A stretch of DNA of 64,000 nucleotides from Prochlorococcus sp. AG-347-I19 (GCA_003279105.1 QCBO01000004.1:1-64000); one strand, 5' to 3'; counted from the stretch's first letter, positions 52,843-64,000 are shown. Program-made: numbers and translations. Notes: a model not told the origin generated them from the letters alone.

Positions 52843-54240
52843 TTGGAAAATTCACACTCGAAAAAAAATATTACTAGATCAACAACGAGATTAATGTTCT
52901 CTTATGGGCTAGGAGATGCAGGCACAGGTTTAGTCGCGACGCAATTTGGTTTTTTTCTGTTCAAATTCTTTATTTCTGCTGGTTTACCAGTAATAATTGC
53001 AGGTTCATTATTAATGTTAATAAAGATATGGGATGCAATAAATGATCCGTTAATTGGATGGTTGAGTGATCGTACTAAATCAAGATGGGGGCCTAGAATC
53101 CCTTGGATGGTAGTAGCATCTATTCCTCTTGGTTTCTCTTTAGCTGCGATATGGTGGACACCCACTGGTTCCGTGCTAACCAAGACTATTTACTATGCCA
53201 TAATTTCTATAATCGTAATGACTGCTTATACAAGTATTAATCTTCCTTTTGCAGCTCTATCTACTGAAATTTCTGAAAAAACAGCAATAAGAACAAGACT
53301 AAACGCATCTAGATTTACTGGCTCAATAATTGCAGGACTAACTGGTTTAATAATTGCTGGAGTTGTATTGGGTTCTGAAGGATCAGAAAATAATGAATAT
53401 TTTTTAATGGGTAAAATAAGCGGATGTATTGCAGTTACTGCAACATTAATTTCTTGTTGGGGATTAGCTCCATTCGCCAAAAAAGCAAGAAGGCCTTCAG
53501 GAAAAGTTGAAGCCATAACACTTCAATTCAAAAGGATCTTCAGAAATAAAAAATTTCTAAAAGTTATCACGCTTTATATTCTTCTCTGGTGCGCCTTACA
53601 ATTGATGCAAACAGTAGCTTTAATCTATGTAGAGGATGTACTGAATGTACCAACATATATCGCGAAGTGGATCCCGATTCCTTTCCAAATTAGTGCTTTA
53701 ATGGGTTTACAAATATGGACCAGAGTATCAAATAAATTAAACAGGATTTCAGCTTTAAACTATGGAGGGATGATTTGGATTTTTTCATGTACAGCAGCAT
53801 TATTTTTACCTCCATTATCAAAAATTTCAGGAGTTGGAGATAGTTTATTCCTAAATGACGGCAACATCTTTCTGTTCATTCTTTTAATTTTCATAATCTG
53901 TCTTATTGGCATTGGAGCTTCAACCGCTTTTCTTATCCCTTGGTCACTACTTCCTGATGCAATAGACGAAGACCCAGAGAAACCTGCAGGACTATATACT
54001 GCTTGGATGGTACTTATTCAGAAGATTGGTATCGCGTTTAGTGTTCAATTATTAGGATTTTTATTATATTTATCAGGTTATCAATCATGCTTTATTGATA
54101 AAGATGGTCTAAATATTATTGAACAATGCTATTCAGCACAATTAACTATTAGATTATGTATTGGTTTTATACCCTCAATATTGGTAATAATTGGTCTTTT
54201 AATCATGAGAAAATGGGATCGAAAATTAATTACAAACTAA
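52843..54240 (+). CDS. glcH: GPH-family sugar transporter, melB-annotated, likely glcH-type glucose transporter
   Basis: YGLGDAGTGLVATQFGFFLFKFF, IWDAINDPLIGWLSDRTKSRWGPRIPWM motif; about 12 TMs. Confidence 0.75.
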   Translation: MENSHSKKNITRSTTRLMFSYGLGDAGTGLVATQFGFFLFKFFISAGLPVIIAGSLLMLIKIWDAINDPLIGWLSDRTKSRWGPRIPWMVVASIPLGFSLAAIWWTPTGSVLTKTIYYAIISIIVMTAYTSINLPFAALSTEISEKTAIRTRLNASRFTGSIIAGLTGLIIAGVVLGSEGSENNEYFLMGKISGCIAVTATLISCWGLAPFAKKARRPSGKVEAITLQFKRIFRNKKFLKVITLYILLWCALQLMQTVALIYVEDVLNVPTYIAKWIPIPFQISALMGLQIWTRVSNKLNRISALNYGGMIWIFSCTAALFLPPLSKISGVGDSLFLNDGNIFLFILLIFIICLIGIGASTAFLIPWSLLPDAIDEDPEKPAGLYTAWMVLIQKIGIAFSVQLLGFLLYLSGYQSCFIDKDGLNIIEQCYSAQLTIRLCIGFIPSILVIIGLLIMRKWDRKLITN

Positions 54241-54249
54241 TATAAAGAT

Positions 54250-55005
54250 ATGTATTACCTTAATTTTCTCAAAAGACTTCTAAGCAGCTTAATCATTGGT
54301 GGGCAAGCAATTAATTTTATCTTTAAAGGTAAAATTTCCAAAAATGATCTCTTTGACCAACTTATGGAGTCAGGTCCTGGCAGTTTATTAATTGTATTAA
54401 TTACAGGAATTGCCGCAGGTACAGTTTTTAATATTCAAGTCGCATCACAACTTACAAGTATGGGGGTTTCAAGTGAAATTGGAGGTTTATTAGCAGTAGG
54501 CATGGCGAGAGAAATGGCTCCTCTTCTAACTGCTACTTTAATGACTGGAAAGGTTGCCACTGCCTATGCTGCTCAACTGGGCACTATGAAGGTCACAGAA
54601 CAAATTGAGGCAATAACCATGTTAAGGACCGAACCAGTCCAATATTTGGTGGTTCCAAGGTTACTATCGATGGTAATAATGTCTCCAATACAGTGTCTTT
54701 TGTTTTTATCTGTAGCTTTATGGAGTGGACAAATTTGGAGCACAATTTTTTATAAAGTTCCTCCAATAGTTTTTTGGACATCTGTAAGATCAGGTAATGT
54801 GAGTTTAACCAGTACAGACTTAAGTTCAATGTTAATAAAATCTGTAGTATTCGGATTACTTATTTCAATCATTGCTTGTGGATATGGACTCACAACTAAA
54901 GGAGGGCCAAAAGAAGTTGGAACAAGTACAACAGGTGCAGTTGTGATGACTCTCGTTACTGTATCTTTAATGGATGTATTACTAACGCAAATTTTATTTG
55001 GATGA
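54250..55005 (+). CDS. mlaE: MlaE-family ABC transporter permease
   Basis: SSEIGGLLAVGMAREMAPLLTATLMTGKVATAYAAQLGTMKVTEQIEAI. Confidence 0.92.
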   Translation: MYYLNFLKRLLSSLIIGGQAINFIFKGKISKNDLFDQLMESGPGSLLIVLITGIAAGTVFNIQVASQLTSMGVSSEIGGLLAVGMAREMAPLLTATLMTGKVATAYAAQLGTMKVTEQIEAITMLRTEPVQYLVVPRLLSMVIMSPIQCLLFLSVALWSGQIWSTIFYKVPPIVFWTSVRSGNVSLTSTDLSSMLIKSVVFGLLISIIACGYGLTTKGGPKEVGTSTTGAVVMTLVTVSLMDVLLTQILFG

Positions 55006-55414
55006 TATTATGTTTAATACTAAATCAAAAAAAGACGAACAGGTAATAATATCACCTTCATTTCAGTTGCCAATCATTCTAATAGTTTTAAGCTTTATGC
55101 TTTTATTTTTGAATATTGGTTCTTTGCCAACAATAGTTTTTGCTTCTTTTAGCTTTTTTTTATTACTTCAGTCATTCACCTTAAGAATAAAAATAACAAA
55201 TGATGATTTTATCGTTTTACAATTAGGTAAAGAGATAAGAACTTTTCCATTCAAGAACTGGATATCATGGAAATTCTTTTTCCCTATAATTCCAGGTATT
55301 TTTTATTTTAGAGAAAAGTCCAGTCCTCATTTATTACCAATTTTATTTAATCCAAGGCAACTAAAAGATGAGCTCTTAAAAAAAGTTGATTCCCTGGAAA
55401 TTAAAAATTCTTAA
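54998..55414 (+). CDS. DUF3119-like membrane protein
   Basis: Two TMs followed by FPFKNWISWKFFFPIIPGIFYFRE; overlaps mlaE. Confidence 0.7.
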   Translation: MDDIMFNTKSKKDEQVIISPSFQLPIILIVLSFMLLFLNIGSLPTIVFASFSFFLLLQSFTLRIKITNDDFIVLQLGKEIRTFPFKNWISWKFFFPIIPGIFYFREKSSPHLLPILFNPRQLKDELLKKVDSLEIKNS

Positions 55415-55449
55415 AATTCAGACTTTGCCTAATCATCAAAATTATTTAA

Positions 55450-56460
55450 ATGACCAATACAGAAATTTCCGACAATAATCCTGAAAAGGAATTAGTACTA
55501 GATAAGTCAATTTCAGATGATAAAACCAAACAAATTAGTAAGAAAAATACAACGCAAAATAAAAAAATTACACCAAAAAACGATAAATCAACCAAATCTT
55601 TTGATGAAATTTCTAATGAAATTTTCAGAGATCTCGTTACAAAGAAAGACTCTTTAGTTAAAGAAATAAAAGAGTTAGAAACAAAAAAAAATGAAATAGA
55701 AAAAGATATTGAGTCAAATTTCAAAGGACAGACAGATAATATTGCCAAAAGAGTGAAAGGCTTTCAAGAGTACTTAACTGGAGCTTTGCAAAATCTTTCA
55801 CAAAATGTAGAGAAACTTGAATTAGTTTCTCAACCAATAATCGTAAAGCCTTCTCCCCTTGATGAGAAAAAGCAAAACAATAGCGCAAGTAATGTAGTTA
55901 ATGTTCCTGCTCTTTCTGAAACATTTAAGCCAGATGCAGAGATTATAAAAAGTTGCTTTACAAGTTTCAAAGAACAACCTGACTTTTATGCAGAACCTTG
56001 GAAATTAAGAAGGAGTCTTGATTCATCAGATGTAGAAATCATGGATGACTGGTTCTTTAACATGGGCGGAAGAGGTTCTCTTGAAAGTAGAGGATCTCGA
56101 CAAAAAAATGCCTTGTTATCAGCAGGATTAATATCTATTCTTGGCGAATTATATGGAGATCAGTTTCAGACTCTTATTTTAGCTTCGCAGCCTGAACGAT
56201 TAGGTGAATGGAGAAGAATTCTTCAAGATTCACTTGGTCTAACAAGGGATGACTTTGGACCTAATAGTGGTATTGTTCTTTTTGAAAGGCCTGAAGGCGT
56301 CATCGAAAGAGCTGATAGATTAGAAGCCAATGAAGAATTGCCATTTATTATCATTGATGCAGCAGAAACCTCTGTTGAAATTCCAATACTTCAATTCCCA
56401 TTATGGGTTGCATTTGCTGGTTCAGATAATGAAATTTACGATGATCTTGAACTAAACTAA
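55450..56460 (+). CDS. DUF3086-like conserved cyanobacterial protein
   Basis: Lys/Glu-rich coiled-coil N-terminus, conserved C-terminal [37 protein letters not shown]. Confidence 0.75.
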   Translation: MTNTEISDNNPEKELVLDKSISDDKTKQISKKNTTQNKKITPKNDKSTKSFDEISNEIFRDLVTKKDSLVKEIKELETKKNEIEKDIESNFKGQTDNIAKRVKGFQEYLTGALQNLSQNVEKLELVSQPIIVKPSPLDEKKQNNSASNVVNVPALSETFKPDAEIIKSCFTSFKEQPDFYAEPWKLRRSLDSSDVEIMDDWFFNMGGRGSLESRGSRQKNALLSAGLISILGELYGDQFQTLILASQPERLGEWRRILQDSLGLTRDDFGPNSGIVLFERPEGVIERADRLEANEELPFIIIDAAETSVEIPILQFPLWVAFAGSDNEIYDDLELN

Positions 56461-56465
56461 CCTTT

Positions 56466-57059
56466 ATGAATATTTTAATAATTTTTACAAGTTATCTTTT
56501 AGGATCACTTCCAACAGGTTTTTTAATTGGGAAATATCTCAAAAATATAGATCTAAGAACTATAGGTTCTGGATCTACTGGAGCCACAAATGTCTTAAGA
56601 AATATTGGGAAATGGCCAGCACTTTTTGTATTTATCATTGACGTTGGTAAAGGCCTTATTGCAGTAAAAATTGCTCAATATTATACAGATCAAGGATTAA
56701 TAGAGGTAATAGCAGGGATCTCGGCTATCTCAGGACATATTTGGCCAATATGGCTTAAAGGTAAAGGAGGGAAAGCTGTTGCGACTGGATTAGGTATGTT
56801 TTTAGCTCTTTCTTGGAAAGTTGGACTCGCATCTCTTGGCATTTTTTTAATAGTCCTAACAAAAACTAAATTTGTCTCTTTATCGAGTATTTCAGCTGCA
56901 ATCTTACTTCCTATTTTTATGTTTTTTTACCTAGGTAAATTTATGCACTCATATTTTTTTATAAGTTTAATTGTGGCATTATTAGTAATCTGGAAACATA
57001 GAACAAATATAACAAGATTAGTTAAGGGAGAGGAATCCAAAATTAATCAGAATCAATAG
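56466..57059 (+). CDS. plsY: Glycerol-3-phosphate acyltransferase PlsY
   Basis: [46 protein letters not shown]. Confidence 0.96.
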   Translation: MNILIIFTSYLLGSLPTGFLIGKYLKNIDLRTIGSGSTGATNVLRNIGKWPALFVFIIDVGKGLIAVKIAQYYTDQGLIEVIAGISAISGHIWPIWLKGKGGKAVATGLGMFLALSWKVGLASLGIFLIVLTKTKFVSLSSISAAILLPIFMFFYLGKFMHSYFFISLIVALLVIWKHRTNITRLVKGEESKINQNQ

Positions 57060-57786
57060 ATTTAAATATTTCTATTAGAGCTTTATTAGGATCTATAGCT
57101 TTTGATATTGATCTACCAATGACTAACTTTGAAGCGCCATTATCTATAGCTTCATGGGGAGTCATAATTCTATTTTGATCATCTTTATTGTCAATATTTA
57201 ATCTGATACCTGGTGTAATAAGTTCAAAATTATTACTATAGATAGATCTCAACATTTTTACCTCCAAAGGGGAACAAACACATCCATCTAATCCGGCATC
57301 AAAAGACAACTTTGCAAGTCTCAATACATTTTCTTCAATTGAATTATTTCTATCAAGATCAGTTTGAAAATCTTTAAGAGAAAAGCTTGTTAAAACAGTT
57401 ATTCCTACAAGTAAGGGAGGCTTTACACTGACTGAGGTGGCTCCTTCTAAAGATGCTTTTTTTGAATCCTTAAGAGCTTTTAGACCTGCTGAAGCATGAA
57501 TAGAAATTATATCAACCCCTAATTTTGAAACTTGGTAACATGCTGCACGCATGGTATTTGGAATATCATGAAATTTTAAGTCTAAAAAAATTTTTTTATT
57601 TAAACCTTTTAATATTTCGATAACTCTTGGACCTTCCCTCACAAAAAGCTCTAAACCAACTTTCACCCACTTAATATTAGGACAATTTTCCAAAAGTAAT
57701 TTTGCTTGCATTATATCTAATCCATCCATTGCCAATATTATTTTATCTTTTGAATTAAATCTGTTATTCATTAATTTAGTTTTCAA
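57043..57786 (-). CDS. pyrF: Orotidine 5'-phosphate decarboxylase
   Basis: [40 protein letters not shown]. Confidence 0.95.
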   Translation of the reverse strand: MKTKLMNNRFNSKDKIILAMDGLDIMQAKLLLENCPNIKWVKVGLELFVREGPRVIEILKGLNKKIFLDLKFHDIPNTMRAACYQVSKLGVDIISIHASAGLKALKDSKKASLEGATSVSVKPPLLVGITVLTSFSLKDFQTDLDRNNSIEENVLRLAKLSFDAGLDGCVCSPLEVKMLRSIYSNNFELITPGIRLNIDNKDDQNRIMTPHEAIDNGASKLVIGRSISKAIDPNKALIEIFKSIDSD

Positions 57787-59014
57787 ACCTCTTGATTATT
57801 TTTTTTCCAATTTGCAAAATTTTTCCTTCCAAATCATTTTTTGAATTAAAAACTAAATCAGGATTTATTACTTTCTGACTTTCAATTTTTACACCCCCAC
57901 CTTTAATAGATCTTTTGGATTCGCTGCTTGATTTGAAAAGTTTGAGAGCACTTAACAAGTAAAAAAACTTTACTGGAAAAACTATTTCTTTTAAAGAAAT
58001 CTCTGGAATTTCTCCAACTTTTTCTTTTTGTCCAAGGAATAATTTTTCGCTGTTTGATTGCGCGTTTAATGCTTCTTCAGCCCCATGGAATAAAGTAGTA
58101 ACTTCTAAAGCCATTCTTCTTTGTAATTCACGAGGATTTGAGTTTTCAAGAAAACTTAAATCTAATTCAGTAAGTAATTCAAAATAAGTAGGTATTATAT
58201 TATCTGGTACTTTTTCTAATTTTGAATACATTGAAAGAGGATCTTCAGTCAAACCGACGGTGTTAAATTCAGATTTACTCATCTTCTTAATCCCATCTAA
58301 ACCTGTCAAAATTGGCAGCAGAACCCCAAATTGAGGGTCTTGTTTAAAATGCCTTTGAAGATCTCTTCCTATTGCAATATTAAATTTCTGATCTGTACCT
58401 CCAAGCTCAATATCTGATTGAACAACTACCGAATCGTAACCTTGTAATAGTGGATATAGGAATTCATGCAAAGCAATTGGTACTTGCGAAGTGTACCTTT
58501 TATTAAATTCCTCCTTAGCTAGCATTTGACTAACTGTTGTACTACCCATTAATTCAATTATCGAATTAAGATTTAATCCTTTTAACCATTCACTGTTATA
58601 TCTAATTTCTATTCTATCTTTTGAATCAAAATCTAAAATAGATTCATTAGCTGGCTTTCCCATCCCTAGTTGGGTTAAGTATGTTTTTGCATTATCCTTA
58701 ACTTGTTTTTCCGATAACTGGACTCTTGTTTTGTTTTTTCCGGTTGGGTCTCCAATTTGAGCAGTAAAATCTCCAATAATTAGAACTGCAATATGTCCAT
58801 TATCTTGGAATGCTCTAAGTTTTTTAAACAATATACTGTGCCCAAGATGAATATCTGTTCCAGTTGGATCGATCCCTAGTTTAACTCTTAATTTTTTATT
58901 ATTTTTTTTCGCATGATCAATCATCTCCGAAAAGGTTTGATCTGTTCCCTTAATTGGAAAATATTCTTCTATTCCTCTTGACAGCCATGATGGCAATATT
59001 AAATTATCTGACAT
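57776..59014 (-). CDS. tyrS: Tyrosyl-tRNA synthetase
   Basis: [53 protein letters not shown]. Confidence 0.97.
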   Translation of the reverse strand: MSDNLILPSWLSRGIEEYFPIKGTDQTFSEMIDHAKKNNKKLRVKLGIDPTGTDIHLGHSILFKKLRAFQDNGHIAVLIIGDFTAQIGDPTGKNKTRVQLSEKQVKDNAKTYLTQLGMGKPANESILDFDSKDRIEIRYNSEWLKGLNLNSIIELMGSTTVSQMLAKEEFNKRYTSQVPIALHEFLYPLLQGYDSVVVQSDIELGGTDQKFNIAIGRDLQRHFKQDPQFGVLLPILTGLDGIKKMSKSEFNTVGLTEDPLSMYSKLEKVPDNIIPTYFELLTELDLSFLENSNPRELQRRMALEVTTLFHGAEEALNAQSNSEKLFLGQKEKVGEIPEISLKEIVFPVKFFYLLSALKLFKSSSESKRSIKGGGVKIESQKVINPDLVFNSKNDLEGKILQIGKKIIKRFEN

Positions 59015-59033
59015 GAAGGTTTATAAGTTTAAT

Positions 59034-59357
59034 CTAAGAAGTTTTATCAAGTTCATCCTTCATTCTTATTAAGGTTTTATTCATTTGATCAAACATTTGA
59101 TCAGGAGTAATCCCAAATTGACTTAACTGTGTCTTTAATTGTTCTACGGTCATTTTTGCTTGAAAATCTTCTGATAATTCAAATCTCTTCATAAAAACCT
59201 TATAACGATCCATAAGAGATTCCATTTTTTTTATGAACATTTTTTTCCCTTCTCTGTCAAATTTTCCATAATCAGAACCAAGTTTCATAAGTTCTTGGTA
59301 GTCTGTAAAGAGCTTTTTAGCTTCTTCTTGAACGATGTCAGACTCGAAGAATCCCAT
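59034..59357 (-). CDS. DUF1825-like protein
   Basis: MGFFESDIVQEEAKKLFTDYQELMKLGSDYGKFDREGKKMFIKKMESLMDRYKVFMKRFELSEDF. Confidence 0.85.
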   Translation of the reverse strand: MGFFESDIVQEEAKKLFTDYQELMKLGSDYGKFDREGKKMFIKKMESLMDRYKVFMKRFELSEDFQAKMTVEQLKTQLSQFGITPDQMFDQMNKTLIRMKDELDKTS

Positions 59358-59616
59358 CCTTATATTCCTCCCTCTAATCTCTGAGAAACATTATTATAAC
59401 TGACTTGATGATTTTGAATCATGAATAATAAAGTTGGTGCGGTACAACTTTTAATATTTTTCACTTCCTGATACCAAAGGATTTGAAGTGAAGTTGCACT
59501 CGTGTTTTCCTAAACTAATCTATTTTACCAAGAATTGAAAGGTAGAAAATACTACCTAAATTTTTTAAACATGAAAATTTAGATATAAATTTTAAAATTA
59601 TTTTTTTATGTTTAAT

Positions 59617-59649
59617 TTATGAGGTTTTCTCTGACTCAAAGAATCCCAT
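59617..59649 (-). pseudogene. Possible remnant duplicate of the DUF1825 gene 5' end (MGFFESEKTS*)
   Basis: atgggattctttgagtc matches the DUF1825 start atgggattcttcgagtc at 16/17 positions. Confidence 0.45.
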
Positions 59650-59799
59650 TTCTATTTTTTTCTTCGCAATATTAAGGCTCAATTATAAAATAACAAGAAT
59701 CTTTTAAATTGATTAGAACATTAATAAATTTTAGTTTATAAATAATTCTTTGATTTATATTTTTTTAGAATTAAATTTAGTAGACATGTTTCATAAATA

Positions 59800-60411
59800 T
59801 TGGAAAAATTTAACGTAAATAATATTTCAAACCAACATAGGCAATTTGAATTATTTGGTTCAAATGTAAATACATCAATTAATTTTCAACACTCAAATAA
59901 TCTAAAAATCAAAGGCGAAAACCTTACTGAATGGAGAAATAGAATATATAATTACCAATTCAAAATTTCAAAAGAAACTCACAATAAAACTTTGAAACAA
60001 ACAAGTCTTCCTTTTAATACAATTACCAATGAAAGAAAAATTGATCCTTTTTCCCTGCAGCCATTATCATTGAACTTTTGGAGAACCAATCAATATATAC
60101 ACAATGGGCCAGCAATGTATTTTGTAATTGACTCGATGGAGAGTTCGAAAATAATCCTATACATAGGAGAAACAAATTCAGCAAATAAGAGATGGAAGGG
60201 AGTACATGACTGTAAAAATTACCTCATGAACTATAAAGAAGCCCTTGCTCATAACAAACTCTCAAGTCACCAAGATATTCGTTTCTTCTTGGATGTACCT
60301 AAAGAAGTAAAATTAAGACGTAAATTAGAACAGCAACTGATATATTTATGGTTACCACCTTTTAATAAAGAAACTCGAGATAGGTGGTCAACTACTTTCA
60401 CAAACAACTAA
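59800..60411 (+). CDS. GIY-YIG nuclease-like protein, cyanobacterial family (TTG start)
   Basis: MYFVIDSMESSKIILYIGETNSANKRWKGVHDCKNY, LEQQLIYLWLPPFNKETRDRW. Confidence 0.78.
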   Translation: MEKFNVNNISNQHRQFELFGSNVNTSINFQHSNNLKIKGENLTEWRNRIYNYQFKISKETHNKTLKQTSLPFNTITNERKIDPFSLQPLSLNFWRTNQYIHNGPAMYFVIDSMESSKIILYIGETNSANKRWKGVHDCKNYLMNYKEALAHNKLSSHQDIRFFLDVPKEVKLRRKLEQQLIYLWLPPFNKETRDRWSTTFTNN

Positions 60412-60435
60412 AAGTTAATTTAATCTATTTTACAA

Positions 60436-61908
60436 ATGCAATTTTCCACATTCCAAGAAAATCTAGATAACTGGCAAGGTGCTTCATTAATTTTTGGAGT
60501 TTTAGAAGGAGAAATTGCGAGACAACTTGAAAATATAGAGTTTGTAGTTGACCCAAAATTATTACTAAAAAAAATTTCTCAAAAAAAATTCAAAGGAGAA
60601 ATAGGGGAAACTTTAAGCTTTGAATTTTTAGATCAAAAATTAGAAACTTTAATTGTAATTGGTCTTGGCAAATCAAAAGACCTAAATAAAAGTGATATAG
60701 AAAACTCTATAGGAAATCTACTCAGGAAAATTGTTGATAAAAATGAAAAAATCAGCATTATGCTACCTTGGGAATTAATAAATTCACAACTGGAAATAAA
60801 TCAATTAGCAGAGTCAGCCAGATTATCTACCTATAAGGACAACAGATTCAATAAGAAAAAAGATGAAAAGAAAGTTCTTAAAGAAATAGAGTTTTTGAAT
60901 TTAAAAAAATCTGAGAATATTAGCTTTGAAGAGACTACACAAATATGTGAAGGTGTAGAACTAGCTAGAAGACTTGTAGCCGCCCCTCCAAATAGTCTTA
61001 CACCTCAGGAAATGTCTATACAAGCATCTCAAATAGCTAAAGATCATGGTTTGGAAATAAAAATTTTAGAGGCAAAAGATTGTGAAGATTTAGGAATGGG
61101 TGCATATTTAGCTGTAGCAAAAGGTTCTGACCTAGATCCTAAATTTATACATCTTACTTTAAAGTCAGAGGGGCCTATAAAAGAAAAGATTGCTCTTGTT
61201 GGGAAGGGTTTAACCTTTGACTCTGGAGGATACAACCTGAAGGTAGGAGCATCTCAAATTGAAATGATGAAATATGATATGGGCGGAAGCGCTGCAGTTT
61301 TAGGAGCAGCAAAAGCACTTGGAGCAATAAAACCAAAAGGATTAGAAATTCATTTTATTGTGGCATCTTGCGAAAACATGATAAATGGATCTGCAGTACA
61401 TCCTGGAGATGTAGTTAAAGCCTCTAATGGTAAGACAATTGAAATAAATAACACTGATGCAGAGGGTAGACTAACATTAGCTGATGCTTTAACTTTCGCA
61501 TCAAATTTAAAACCGGATTCAATAATAGATCTCGCAACTTTAACAGGAGCTATTGTTGTTGCATTAGGGAATGATGTAGCTGGATTCTGGAGCAATAATG
61601 ATGATCTAGTAAATGACCTAAAAGCTGCATCAGCCCAGTGTGGGGAAGATTTATGGCAAATGCCTTTACAAAAATCTTATAAAGAAGGTTTAAAGTCACA
61701 TATAGCTGACATGAAAAATACAGGTCCTAGAGCAGGTGGGTCAATAACTGCTGCTTTGTTTTTAGAAGAATTCTTTGACAAAGAGATTAAATGGGCTCAT
61801 ATTGATATTGCTGGGACTTGTTGGACTGATAAGAATAAGGGGATTCACCCATCAGGTGCAACCGGTTTTGGAGTTAAAACTCTTGTTCAATGGATTAAAA
61901 ATAAATAA
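60436..61908 (+). CDS. pepA: Leucyl aminopeptidase (M17)
   Basis: [32 protein letters not shown]. Confidence 0.97.
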   Translation: MQFSTFQENLDNWQGASLIFGVLEGEIARQLENIEFVVDPKLLLKKISQKKFKGEIGETLSFEFLDQKLETLIVIGLGKSKDLNKSDIENSIGNLLRKIVDKNEKISIMLPWELINSQLEINQLAESARLSTYKDNRFNKKKDEKKVLKEIEFLNLKKSENISFEETTQICEGVELARRLVAAPPNSLTPQEMSIQASQIAKDHGLEIKILEAKDCEDLGMGAYLAVAKGSDLDPKFIHLTLKSEGPIKEKIALVGKGLTFDSGGYNLKVGASQIEMMKYDMGGSAAVLGAAKALGAIKPKGLEIHFIVASCENMINGSAVHPGDVVKASNGKTIEINNTDAEGRLTLADALTFASNLKPDSIIDLATLTGAIVVALGNDVAGFWSNNDDLVNDLKAASAQCGEDLWQMPLQKSYKEGLKSHIADMKNTGPRAGGSITAALFLEEFFDKEIKWAHIDIAGTCWTDKNKGIHPSGATGFGVKTLVQWIKNK

Positions 61909-61917
61909 CTATTTAAA

Positions 61918-62520
61918 TCATTCATCCCAAAGATTTGTTGATCTAGCGTTATCGCCCCATAATTTATCCAACCTCTGATCTCTCCCACATGAGAATCTAT
62001 AGAACTTATATTTTAATTCATTTCTCTCAGCAAAATCCTGATGATATTCTTCAGCCAACCAAAATTGACCTTTTGATTTTAGTTCTACAGATATTTTTTC
62101 TAATGGCACACGCAATTCATTAGAGGCCGAAACAATTCCATTTATTGCATCACTTTCCTCAGTTGCATCTTTGAAAAAAATTACTGGCCTATAAGAATCT
62201 CCACGATCACAAAATTGACCCTCGCCGTCCAGAGGATCAATATTTCTAAAATAGAGCCTAAGTATCTCTGGTAAAGTTATCAATTTGGAATCATAGTCTA
62301 CCAAAACCACTTCCTGATGTCCTTCATGATTTTCGTATGTAGGATTTTGCAAATCTCCACCTGAATAACCACTTTGTACAAAATTTATCCCCTTTAATGA
62401 CTCTAAATCATGTTCTAAACACCAAAAACAACCTCCTGCAAGAATCAATTCCTCTGCAAAAGCATTTAGAGGATTAATAAATATTGAAAGAGCAATTATT
62501 AGAGGTAAGAAATATTTCAT
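61918..62520 (-). CDS. msrA: Peptide methionine sulfoxide reductase MsrA, exported
   Basis: AGGCFWCLEHDLESLKGINFVQSGYSGGD, AEEYHQDF; N-terminal signal peptide. Confidence 0.94.
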   Translation of the reverse strand: MKYFLPLIIALSIFINPLNAFAEELILAGGCFWCLEHDLESLKGINFVQSGYSGGDLQNPTYENHEGHQEVVLVDYDSKLITLPEILRLYFRNIDPLDGEGQFCDRGDSYRPVIFFKDATEESDAINGIVSASNELRVPLEKISVELKSKGQFWLAEEYHQDFAERNELKYKFYRFSCGRDQRLDKLWGDNARSTNLWDE

Positions 62521-62536
62521 TTTTTTATTATAAAGT

Positions 62537-63715
62537 TCAAATAATGGAATTAATAATCTCTTTAGCAGCTCTCTGGACTACGCCCTCTTCTCCTAATTCT
62601 TTTTTTAAAAAAGCATAACCTTTTTTAATTTTTATTTTTTCTGACTTCCCATCAAGAATCCTACAAGATTTGTAAAAAATTTTCTTTTCGTCAAACTCTC
62701 TCTGCACAAACTCAGGGATTATTAATTTATTAACTAACAAATTTACAGGAGAAATAAATTTTACTTTAAAATTGAGAATTATTTTAGCAATAAAAGCAGT
62801 TACCCTACTCACTCTATAACCAACAATCTGAGGGATTCCATATAAAGCTAATTCCATATTAACTGTCCCAGATTTACAAAGAGCAATTTTAGTGAGGGAA
62901 TAAATATAGGGCTTTAATTTTGCACTATCTTTTTGAGAAATAACAAGTCCTTTAACTTGATATTTTCTAAAAGCTTTTTTGAATATTTCATCAAAAGCCT
63001 TTCGACAGGAGGGGATATAGACAACCAAACTTGGATATTTTTGTTGTAATTTTCTAGCCGCCAGCATAAAAGTAGGTAATATATATCTCAATTCTTGAGA
63101 TCTTGATGCAGGCATTAAAAGTAGAATATTTTGATCTGGGCGCAGGCTTAGAATAGTTCGAGCATCTTTCTTTAGCGGAAGTTTTTTTGTTAAATCAATC
63201 ATTGGATGTCCAACCCACAAAACGTTTCCACCTCTCTTTTTATAAAATGCTGCTTCTTTCTTAAAAATCGCAAATATTTTATCAGAAAAATTTATTAAAT
63301 TTGTCGTGCTATTATTCCCAACCCTCCAAGCCCATTCTTGAGGTGCAATATAGTAAAAAATTGGAATTTTAGTCTTCGATTTTTTTAATTTTGTTCCAAT
63401 TTTTATATTTGGACCCATATAGTCAATCAAAATTAAGCAATCTGGAGGGTATTTTTTTAATAATTTATAAAATCTTCTTTGAATTATTATTGTTGGAATA
63501 ATAAGAGGTAAAGCCTCCCAAATTCCTATTGCACTAATTGATGTAGTATCTTGAATAATTTTTACACCTTCTTTCCTCATCCTTTCCCCGCCTAATCCGC
63601 AAATTTCTAAATCTATAGATTTTTTTTTAGCTTCATCTAATAATGCTTTTGATAACAAACTTCCGTGCAAATCTCCAGAGACTTCTCCAGTACTTATAAA
63701 GATCTTTTTATTCAT
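62537..63715 (-). CDS. lpxB: Lipid-A-disaccharide synthase
   Basis: ISTGEVSGDLHGSLL, YYIAPQEWAWR, GHPMID, CKSGTVNMELALYGIPQIVGYR. Confidence 0.95.
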   Translation of the reverse strand: MNKKIFISTGEVSGDLHGSLLSKALLDEAKKKSIDLEICGLGGERMRKEGVKIIQDTTSISAIGIWEALPLIIPTIIIQRRFYKLLKKYPPDCLILIDYMGPNIKIGTKLKKSKTKIPIFYYIAPQEWAWRVGNNSTTNLINFSDKIFAIFKKEAAFYKKRGGNVLWVGHPMIDLTKKLPLKKDARTILSLRPDQNILLLMPASRSQELRYILPTFMLAARKLQQKYPSLVVYIPSCRKAFDEIFKKAFRKYQVKGLVISQKDSAKLKPYIYSLTKIALCKSGTVNMELALYGIPQIVGYRVSRVTAFIAKIILNFKVKFISPVNLLVNKLIIPEFVQREFDEKKIFYKSCRILDGKSEKIKIKKGYAFLKKELGEEGVVQRAAKEIINSII

Positions 63716-64000
63716 ACATTCACTACAGGCATTGGTCCCCTTCTTTCTTTAGATATTGATTCTTTTAAAAAACTACATAATCTTGAAGATGAAAGATCTA
63801 ATTCTCCTTTCATTACTTTTTCTAAAGAATTTGAAATAGTATCATTAGATTTAAAAAGTAGATTCCAAGTACTTTGAAGTAATTTTAAGTCAAAATTTTT
63901 ATTTTCCATTAAACCACTTCTCTTTATTCCAATCCTATTTAAACCTCTTAATCTTCCTGGATGCCCTTCGGCCAAGCAAAAAGGAGGTACATCTCTATCT
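63712..64000 (-). CDS. lpxA: UDP-N-acetylglucosamine acyltransferase LpxA, C-terminal part; truncated by window edge
   Basis: Frame is open to the edge: DRDVPPFCLAEGHPGRLRGLNRIGIKRSG; overlaps lpxB start. Confidence 0.88.
   Translation of the reverse strand, partial: DRDVPPFCLAEGHPGRLRGLNRIGIKRSGLMENKNFDLKLLQSTWNLLFKSNDTISNSLEKVMKGELDLSSSRLCSFLKESISKERRGPMPVVNV

Overview
This is a gene-dense, AT-rich window from a streamlined marine picocyanobacterium, most like a high-light-type Prochlorococcus. Product assignments come from reading the translated ORFs; no database search was run. It holds about 60 mostly core genes: cobL, nadK, pheS, surE, ribF, thiE/thiS, cpmA/larB, a fused trmD-ispF ORF, era, phoH, rpsP, ffh, ftn2/arc6, pdhA, a group 2 sigma factor, nnr, mnmA, lnt, the Ni-SOD locus sodN/sodX with a nickel-transporter-like gene, trpC, lpd, murA, argD, folC, miaB, ddl-ftsQ-ftsZ, panB, a PIN/TRAM gene, clpR-clpP3, ilvC, cobD, an Hli protein, hupB, glgX, a GPH sugar transporter (glcH/melB-like), mlaE, plsY, pyrF, tyrS, a GIY-YIG protein, pepA, msrA, lpxB and lpxA. 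RNA genes are tRNA-Leu(CAA), tRNA-His(GTG), tRNA-Gly(TCC) and the SRP RNA. I saw no CRISPR array, transposase, prophage or obvious island. The most notable items are: a perfect 17-bp inverted repeat with a 4-nt loop inside surE, whose two strands encode nearly the same peptide; the in-frame trmD-ispF fusion; two genes (sodX and a SpoU methyltransferase) whose conserved N-termini lie upstream of any ATG/GTG/TTG; two tiny overlapping membrane-peptide ORFs; a 5'-end remnant copy of the DUF1825 gene; overlapping, mutually exclusive dyads upstream of tRNA-Leu; and an uncharacterised GIY-YIG protein.
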